Below the pieces are notes generated by a model. The model did no database searches, was not told the origin of the DNA, and was given only the letters and a program-made list of their open reading frames with translations. From positions 1-6,232 of the forward strand of contig DHFM01000069.1 of assembly GCA_002400405.1 (NCBI GenBank): DNA of 6,232 nucleotides. The letters are read 5' to 3'. This document shows, in pieces, positions 1-4,592 of this stretch; the stretch's first letter is position 1, and every line of letters starts with the position of its first letter. This stretch comes from Candidatus Moranbacteria bacterium UBA4824. GTDB lineage: Bacteria; Patescibacteriota; Minisyncoccia; Moranbacterales; UBA2206. The position numbers were made by a program, and so were the translations under genes.

Positions 1-1168
1 GCAAAAATCTATCAGTGATATAGCGATCAGAAAGCTTCACCGCTTCCCAAATAGCGCTGTCAGTTATTTTTACCCCATGATGAACTTCATATTTTTCTTT
101 AAGACCACGCAAAATTGCAATCGTATCTTCCAGTGATGGTTCAGCCACAATGATTGGCTGGAAGCGTCGTTCCAGTGCAGTGTCTTTCTCAATATATTTT
201 TGGTATTCACGCGTAGTTGTCGCGCCAATCATTTTTATCCTTCCGCGCGCCAAAGCGGGTTTAAGCATATTGGAAGCATCCATCGCGCCTTCAATCGCTC
301 CTGCACCCACGAGAGTATGAAGCTCATCAATAAAAAGAACGTATTTCCCAACTCCCCTATCTATTTCATTGATAATCGCTTTTAATCTTTCTTCAAATTC
401 ACCGCGAAATTTCGTGCCAGCCAAAAGAGACCCAAGATCAAGAGAGACTAAAATCTTGTCTTTGAGTGTTTCTGGCACATCGCCATCGGCAATTCTTTGG
501 GCCAAACCTTCTACAATAGCTGTTTTTCCAGTCCCCGCCTCTCCAATAAGCACAGGGTTGTTCTTAGTTCTTCGGCTTAAGACTTGCATCACTCGACGAA
601 TCTCACTGTCTCTCCCAATAACAGGATCAAGTTTTTTATTTTTGGCTAGTTCTGTTAGATTCACAGTATATTTTTCCATTACCCGAAGTTTTGATTCCGG
701 CTCGGGCGAATCAACTCTTTGTCCACCTCGAATCTGAGAAAGTGTTTTTAGGACTTCATCATAATTCATACCTCTTTTTTCCAAAAATTCTTTATAAGGA
801 GTTTTGATTGATAGGAAAGATAATAGAATATGTTCAGTGGAAATATATTCATCACCGATTTTCTTAGCTTCTTGCTGGGCGCCATTTAAAATCACGATTA
901 CTTCTGGGGTGATGAAAATTTGAGCAATATTGCCGGCACTTTTTGGATTTTTAGGATAGCTGTTAATAATATTCATTATTTCCGCTCCGATTTTTTCCAC
1001 ATTTATTTCTAATTTTTTAAAGACTAATGGAACGGAAGAATTTTCTTGATTAATCAGCGCATAGAGCAAATGAAAAGCATCCATCTGGGGTTGGTTTTTT
1101 ACAATAGCTAATTCCTGCGAATCTCGCAGAGCTTCTTGAGATTTAGTTGTGAGTTTGTTTAGATCCAT
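1..1168 (-). CDS. clpB: ClpB disaggregase, N-terminal 389 residues (3' end cut by window edge)
   Basis: This is the N-terminal part of the cytosolic AAA+ chaperone ClpB (Hsp104 family), which extracts proteins from aggregates by ATP-driven threading, normally with DnaK. The reading frame is open from an ATG at 1168 to the left edge. Seen in order: a two-repeat Clp N-domain (about residues 1-145, with GDEYISTEHILLSFL in the second repeat), a linker starting RGGQRVDS at 147, then the first nucleotide-binding domain with GRDSEIRRVMQVLSRRTKNN, Walker A GEAGTGKT (209-216), Walker B VLFIDE (277-282), sensor GATT and the paired arginine fingers R334/R335. The stretch ILRGLKEKYEVHHGVKI is typical of ClpB rather than ClpC. 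Walker A has Ala-Gly-Thr where most ClpB proteins have Pro-Gly-Val; the catalytic Lys and Thr are intact. The middle coiled-coil domain and second ATPase domain (about 470 residues) lie outside the window. No Shine-Dalgarno sequence or CIRCE element precedes the start. Confidence 0.96.
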   Translation of the reverse strand, partial: MDLNKLTTKSQEALRDSQELAIVKNQPQMDAFHLLYALINQENSSVPLVFKKLEINVEKIGAEIMNIINSYPKNPKSAGNIAQIFITPEVIVILNGAQQEAKKIGDEYISTEHILLSFLSIKTPYKEFLEKRGMNYDEVLKTLSQIRGGQRVDSPEPESKLRVMEKYTVNLTELAKNKKLDPVIGRDSEIRRVMQVLSRRTKNNPVLIGEAGTGKTAIVEGLAQRIADGDVPETLKDKILVSLDLGSLLAGTKFRGEFEERLKAIINEIDRGVGKYVLFIDELHTLVGAGAIEGAMDASNMLKPALARGRIKMIGATTTREYQKYIEKDTALERRFQPIIVAEPSLEDTIAILRGLKEKYEVHHGVKITDSAIWEAVKLSDRYITDRFL

Positions 1169-1186
1169 AATAATTCAGAACCACTG

Positions 1187-1209
1187 ACCTGCCTCGCCGG
1201 CAGGCGGGT
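1187..1209. repeat. GC-rich palindrome upstream of clpB
   Basis: A 23-base imperfect inverted repeat: 8-base arms (ACCTGCCT and AGGCGGGT, one G-T wobble) around a seven-base centre that itself contains GCCGGC. An alternative fold pairs CCTGCC with GGCAGG over a 5-base loop. It lies 18 bases upstream of the clpB start codon and is a sharp GC island in an AT-rich spacer. No T-run follows it in either direction, so it is a poor intrinsic terminator. It could be a dispersed palindromic repeat or an RNA hairpin in the clpB leader. I recall similar CCTGCC/GGCAGG palindromes scattered in Patescibacteria genomes, but this is unverified. Confidence 0.6.
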
Positions 1210-1227
1210 TAACACTTGATTATCCTG

Positions 1228-1255
1228 ATTACACATGAAAGTATATGTCAATCAA
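1228..1255 (-). promoter_or_regulatory. Possible sigma70-type promoter for clpB
   Basis: On the minus strand a -35-like TTGATT (1250-1255) and a -10-like TGTAAT (1228-1233) are separated by 16 bases. A perfect TTGACA also occurs at 1246-1251, but its best -10 partner (GATAAT, 1219-1224) is 21 bases away, which is too far for a normal promoter. The position fits a separate promoter for clpB inside the 104-base gap after htrA. Such matches are common by chance in AT-rich DNA. No HrcA (CIRCE) operator is seen. Confidence 0.3.
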
Positions 1256-1272
1256 TGTTTTTATTGTTAGTT

Positions 1273-2592
1273 TTATTTTCTCTCTTCTAACTCCACTTCT
1301 ATGTTTTTCTCTACACTCTTGTGCCAAATTTTCAGCTTAATAGTATCACCAACATTATATTGGGAAATTAAGGTGGAAAGATCTTTTCCATCTTTTTCTC
1401 CAATAATTTTTTCTCCATTTATTTCTAGTATTATATCATTTTCAACTATATCCGCCTTGTCGGCTGGTGAACCAGGAAGAACAGCAAGATCAATTATTTT
1501 GTCGCCTCGCGCTACCAAGGCACCATAATTATACGGCAAATCATTTTCTTTTTGCAAGGCCTTATCAACTAAAACATAACGGACTCCCAGATAAGGCGTA
1601 GAAATTTTGCCGGTTTTTTTCACCTGATCGGCAATTTTTTTGACTTGATTTACGGGAATAGCAAAGCCAATATTTTGCGCGCCTTGGGCAATTGCCACAT
1701 TAATGCCAATTACTTGACTATTGATGTCCAAAAGTGGTCCGCCGGAATTTCCGGGATTAATCGCCGCGTCTGTTTGAATTATATTATTTAGTTTTTCCGC
1801 TTGCCCTCGGCCATCTCCGGCAGTCAAGCTACGCTTTAGACCTGAAATAATTCCTCGACTGACGGTATTGGAAAATTCACCTAAGGAATTTCCAATCGCA
1901 ACCACTGTTTGTCCGATTTGAATTGAATCAGAATCGCCCAATTCTAAAGTTGTAAAATTATCTCCCTCGATTTTTATAATCGCAATATCATTATTTGGAT
2001 CAATTGCCAAAACTTTGGCTGGATATTCTTTATCATCACTAGTGACAACTGTATAATCAGCCGAAGAGTCATCTACGACATGGCGATTAGTGACAATCAT
2101 ACCATCTTTTGTTATTAAAAAGCCAGTTCCGCCTCCAATAGTTTGTTTTTTTGTTTCTTCGGAATCATCGTTTATCCCTCCGCTTTGTGGACCGAAATAA
2201 AAATCAAAAGGTGTTCCAAAAAAATTAGGCAAATTGCCAAAATTTTGGATTTTTGGCACGTCTTTTGAAATAACAATACTCACCACTGCCGGCGCAGAAT
2301 TTTTCACGACATCAATCACCGCTGAATCTTCTTGGATTATTTTTTGCTTAATTATATTAGCTTCTGTTGAATCTTTTTGAGAAAGTAATTCATTAAGATT
2401 TCCTTTCTTAAAAATTGAGAGTATCTTAGCGCTATCTCTGGAAGCTAGAAATCCAAAAATAGCCCCTGTGCCGGCTGAGATAAAAATAATTGCAATAATC
2501 AACACTAAAGCAAGAAAAAACTTACTCTGAGCAGTTTTTTTTGCAGTTATTCTTGTATCTTCTGCCTTTTTTATATCGTCTATATTTTCCAT
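1273..2592 (-). CDS. htrA: HtrA/DegP-like membrane-anchored serine protease with one PDZ domain
   Basis: Predicted envelope protease/chaperone of the HtrA (DegP/DegS, S1C) family, which degrades or refolds damaged proteins outside the cytoplasmic membrane. With the start at 2592 it has 439 residues: a charged cytoplasmic tail, one membrane helix (about 25-50), a linker, the trypsin-like domain, then one PDZ domain (about 335-439). The catalytic triad is complete: His171 in TNRHVV, Asp202 in NNDIAIIKI, Ser283 in GNSGGPL. A family-typical flexible loop (FGNLPNFFGTPFDFYFG) lies between the first strands. The single PDZ and uncleaved anchor are closer to DegS or Gram-positive HtrA than to two-PDZ DegP. 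An ATG at 2631 would add 13 residues; I prefer 2592 because its A-rich leader matches the other genes here, whereas 2631 follows a GC-rich stretch. Neither has a well-placed Shine-Dalgarno; a GGAG lies 16 bases before 2592. The foldase gene two genes upstream has a related role. Confidence 0.95.
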   Translation of the reverse strand: MENIDDIKKAEDTRITAKKTAQSKFFLALVLIIAIIFISAGTGAIFGFLASRDSAKILSIFKKGNLNELLSQKDSTEANIIKQKIIQEDSAVIDVVKNSAPAVVSIVISKDVPKIQNFGNLPNFFGTPFDFYFGPQSGGINDDSEETKKQTIGGGTGFLITKDGMIVTNRHVVDDSSADYTVVTSDDKEYPAKVLAIDPNNDIAIIKIEGDNFTTLELGDSDSIQIGQTVVAIGNSLGEFSNTVSRGIISGLKRSLTAGDGRGQAEKLNNIIQTDAAINPGNSGGPLLDINSQVIGINVAIAQGAQNIGFAIPVNQVKKIADQVKKTGKISTPYLGVRYVLVDKALQKENDLPYNYGALVARGDKIIDLAVLPGSPADKADIVENDIILEINGEKIIGEKDGKDLSTLISQYNVGDTIKLKIWHKSVEKNIEVELEERK

Positions 2593-2613
2593 AGTTTTAT
2601 TTTTTTCACTCCA

Positions 2614-2632
2614 AATATTCCACTGGAACATT
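2614..2632. promoter_or_regulatory. Imperfect inverted repeat in the htrA leader
   Basis: A 19-base inverted repeat centred on 2623, with TTCCA and TGGAA as the inner arms; the outer arms extend three more pairs after one mismatch. It sits 22 bases upstream of the preferred htrA start, where an operator or a leader hairpin could act. If htrA instead starts at 2631, it would be coding sequence. It shares the 9-mer ATATTCCAC with the palindromic element inside lepA (5283-5291). It is short enough to be chance. Confidence 0.25.
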
Positions 2633-2698
2633 GGGAGCGGTTTTAATAGTTAGCTATTTTATTAAGAACGTAAAAAATAATACAGTCTTGGAAAAAAA

Positions 2699-2878
2699 TT
2701 ATTCCATTGAAATTGCGCTCACTGGGCAACTTTCAATTATCTCTTGACAATTACAATCTCCACAATCCTCGGCAATCACTTTGGATTTTCCATCCTCTAG
2801 TTTGAATACATTTGGGCAAAGAGATTCGCAGGTTCCACAACCGATGCAAAGCTCTTCATTTACTTTTGCTTTTGGCAT
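2699..2878 (-). CDS. Small [4Fe-4S] ferredoxin
   Basis: A 59-residue low-potential electron carrier of the single-cluster bacterial ferredoxin type, cytosolic and acidic. The cluster motif CIGCGTC (Cys11, Cys14, Cys17) is followed by ESLCP (Cys21) and a C-terminal SCPVSAI supplying Cys51, so the expected four ligands are Cys11, 14, 17 and 51. Length and layout match the Thermotoga-type 60-residue ferredoxin, in which the cysteine equivalent to Cys21 forms a disulfide with one in the middle of the chain. Here the middle carries three cysteines, Cys39, Cys42 and Cys44 (EDCGDCNC), more than that fold needs. The start ATG has an A/T-rich leader with no Shine-Dalgarno. The neighbours are not redox enzymes, so the partner is unknown. 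It may be a separate unit: 76 bases with a palindrome separate it from the foldase gene and about 105 bases from htrA. Confidence 0.93.
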   Translation of the reverse strand: MPKAKVNEELCIGCGTCESLCPNVFKLEDGKSKVIAEDCGDCNCQEIIESCPVSAISME

Positions 2879-2906
2879 AAAATTATTTACAAAAGTACTA
2901 ATCTAG

Positions 2907-2948
2907 CGAAAATACGAATTCGTATTTTCGTTTAATTCGTATTTTCGT
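2907..2948. repeat. 24-bp perfect palindrome plus a third copy of its half-site
   Basis: Bases 2907-2930 form a perfect palindrome whose right half is TTCGTATTTTCG. The same 12-mer recurs at 2936-2947, so a 15-base unit, AATTCGTATTTTCGT, is directly repeated at 2917-2931 and 2934-2948 with a 17-base period. The array lies between the end of the foldase gene and the ferredoxin start, beginning 7 bases after the foldase stop codon. It could form a hairpin in the transcript and end or protect the upstream message, but no T-run follows in the direction of transcription. A regulator-binding array or a dispersed repeat are alternatives. Confidence 0.7.
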
Positions 2949-2954
2949 AATATG

Positions 2955-4010
2955 TTAAAATATTATCGACGGATCATTGATGGGATTTTCTAATAAATCT
3001 TTCTCGTATTCTCGCAAAGATTTATCGCGAAATTCCACTTCCTTATTTTCATTGTTCCAGCTAAATTTTCCGATTGGGATAAAAATTCGATAATCTTTCT
3101 TGACTTCCGACAGCCATTGAGCGAAATTTTTAGTTGGAACAAATATTTGACTTATCTTGATCATATCCTGCCCATCTTGATTTTTTTTGTCTTCGACTAA
3201 AATTATATGAAATCCAATAGCACTTTCAATTATATCACTTTGTTTGTTTTTTTCTAAATCAAAAATCGCGCTAGCCACTTCCGGAAGCATTTGATTAGCG
3301 CTAAACCAGCCTAAGGCTCCACCATTTTTAGCGCTTTCCCCTTGAGAATATTTCTTGGCTACGTCAGGAAAGCTCAGCCCATCGGAAAGTTCATGTTTAG
3401 CCTCATTGATTTTTTTGCGAGCATTTTCAAAGGAGGGATCGTTTTTTTGCATATCAGCAAAAACTTTTTCTTGATACAAATCAGGTTTTACGATATTTTT
3501 TTTGAAATCATCCACGCTCCAGCCATAAAGTTTTTCTAAATTATTTTTGAGATAATCACCTGTGCCATACTCTTTCATTTTTCTGTCAACCTCCTGATTA
3601 ATTAAATCTTGAGAGATAACAATACCTCTCTTCTTGGCTTCTTTTTCTATAATAGCATCATCAATTAGTTTATTAAGAATGTTCTTTTCTTTTATGAGTA
3701 ATCTTTTTTGGCCATCAGTAGTCCCAAAATCAACCCGCATACCGATTTTGGAAAAATCCTGACTTTCATAAAACTTTTTCGCCCCAGCCAGCTGATCTTG
3801 TAGTCTTTCGGTGGTGATAAAAACAGAGCTAGACACAGCCGAAGGATATGGGATAATTGAAGCGGTCACACGAACGATTCTATTTTCTGTTTCCGGAGAA
3901 AAATAAAGCACCATACCAATCACCACAATATAGCCGATCACCAAGACAAGAAAAGTCTTGATTATCGTTTGAATTTTTATTCTTTTTTCTTCTTTTTCCT
4001 GCTTGCTCAT
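2955..4010 (-). CDS. Membrane-anchored SurA/PrsA-like foldase with a rearranged parvulin domain
   Basis: A 351-residue predicted peptidyl-prolyl isomerase or chaperone anchored in the membrane, probably helping exported proteins fold. Seen in order: charged cytoplasmic tail, one membrane helix (about 17-37) without a lipobox, a SurA-N-like helical region (about 104-185), a PpiC-type parvulin core (about 195-275), and a C-terminal extension. The core shows AKKYSQGESAKNGGALGWF (218-236), MLPEVASAIFDL (241-252) and GFHIILVE (266-273). The strand that normally opens a parvulin (ASHILV-like) is missing before the core; a matching strand, KISQIFVPT (285-293), follows it, with Gln where the active-site His is expected. 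Isomerase activity is therefore doubtful and a chaperone role may dominate. The start ATG lies 3 bases after the stop of the FtsB-like gene, so the two are probably translationally coupled. The family is clear; the name prsA or surA cannot be assigned. Confidence 0.88.
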   Translation of the reverse strand: MSKQEKEEKRIKIQTIIKTFLVLVIGYIVVIGMVLYFSPETENRIVRVTASIIPYPSAVSSSVFITTERLQDQLAGAKKFYESQDFSKIGMRVDFGTTDGQKRLLIKEKNILNKLIDDAIIEKEAKKRGIVISQDLINQEVDRKMKEYGTGDYLKNNLEKLYGWSVDDFKKNIVKPDLYQEKVFADMQKNDPSFENARKKINEAKHELSDGLSFPDVAKKYSQGESAKNGGALGWFSANQMLPEVASAIFDLEKNKQSDIIESAIGFHIILVEDKKNQDGQDMIKISQIFVPTKNFAQWLSEVKKDYRIFIPIGKFSWNNENKEVEFRDKSLREYEKDLLENPINDPSIIF

Positions 4011-4013
4011 TTT

Positions 4014-4424
4014 TTATTTCTTAAAAAAATAATCCCACCATTTCAAAAAATTGGAAGTTTTTTTCGTGGGATAATTAGTCTGATTGTCGCTTTTTATGTC
4101 AAAATCTTGCGTTTCTTCCACCGGAACGGCCAGATCCTGAGTGATTATCACAACATTTTCATTGGGATCTTGAAGATCAAGCTTATCCTTGGCTTGAATT
4201 TTTTGATAATCTTGACTGCCAAGGTATGCTATCCGCTCTTCCAAACTCATATTTTCCTGTTTTATTTTTTCTGCCTGTTGCCGGAGAATTTCTATTTCAC
4301 TTTCCACTTCTTTTTTTTTGGAAAATTCTTTATAGGCGGAGTAACTTAAAAAACCTAAAATTATAATGGCCAAAAAAATAAGCGGTCCAATTTTCCAAGA
4401 ACCAGTTAATCTTTTATTTTTCAT
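4014..4424 (-). CDS. FtsB/DivIC-like septum formation initiator protein
   Basis: A 136-residue bitopic membrane protein of the DivIC/FtsB family, a small divisome component that in known bacteria joins FtsL and FtsQ to activate septal wall synthesis. Seen: a short basic tail, one membrane helix (about 13-29), a coiled coil (about 32-67, EVESEIEILRQQAEKIKQEN), then the family-typical segment DYQKIQAKDKLDLQDPNENVVII (72-94, given here as its key residues: Tyr74, Ala78, Leu82, Leu84, Pro87 and VVII 91-94). A hydrophilic linker leads to an aromatic C-terminus, NFLKWWDYFFKK, absent from Escherichia coli FtsB. A TTG one codon earlier (4427) could also start it; ATG at 4424 is preferred. It follows the tiny membrane protein gene by 19 bases and precedes the foldase by 3, so it is within an operon. 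FtsB and DivIC cannot be told apart here; no other division gene is visible. Confidence 0.85.
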   Translation of the reverse strand: MKNKRLTGSWKIGPLIFLAIIILGFLSYSAYKEFSKKKEVESEIEILRQQAEKIKQENMSLEERIAYLGSQDYQKIQAKDKLDLQDPNENVVIITQDLAVPVEETQDFDIKSDNQTNYPTKKTSNFLKWWDYFFKK

Positions 4425-4443
4425 CAAAATATCTTTGTTTAAT

Positions 4444-4554
4444 TTAATATGTCAAAGCTGGCGCAATTGTGAAAGCCACCATCGCTAAAACTGCGATAAT
4501 TGAAATTATCAGCCAAATTCTTTGTATCCATTTTCTGCTTCGTTTTGTTCTCAT
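4444..4554 (-). CDS. 36-residue single-helix membrane protein
   Basis: A small gene starting with ATG at 4554 and ending in TAA at 4444. The product has a strongly basic start, MRTKRSRKWIQRIW (seven Arg/Lys in 12 residues), then one hydrophobic helix (about 13-34, LIISIIAVLAMVAFTIAPAL) and almost no tail. The positive-inside rule puts the N-terminus in the cytoplasm. The composition (basic block, clean membrane helix, immediate stop) is unlike random translation of AT-rich DNA, and it neatly fills the gap between lepA (37 bases upstream) and the FtsB-like gene (19 bases downstream). The leader is A-rich without a Shine-Dalgarno, like the other genes here. I recognise no function. It resembles tiny hypothetical proteins I associate with Parcubacteria, from memory only; a helper of the divisome or of membrane insertion is speculation. 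Confidence 0.72.
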   Translation of the reverse strand: MRTKRSRKWIQRIWLIISIIAVLAMVAFTIAPALTY

Positions 4555-4592
4555 GTTTTTATTTTAACAAATTTTTTAACTTTAGCCAAGAG

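Noticed and set aside
200..737. Two plus-strand open frames of 61 and 122 codons
   Set aside because: They lie entirely antisense to the well-conserved ClpB ATPase domain and their translations look like no protein family.
2632..2698. Promoter for htrA
   Set aside because: TATTAT and TAAAAT boxes occur, but none has a convincing -35 partner at 16-18 bases; in such AT-rich DNA these matches carry little weight.
2917..2948. Direct repeats as a possible CRISPR fragment
   Set aside because: There are only two direct copies of 15 bases with a 2-base gap, no spacers of CRISPR length, and no cas genes.
3969..4349. Plus-strand open frame of 126 codons, very rich in Phe
   Set aside because: It is the reverse complement of Lys/Glu-rich coiled-coil coding sequence in the FtsB-like gene and the foldase N-terminus; the Phe bias is a shadow effect.
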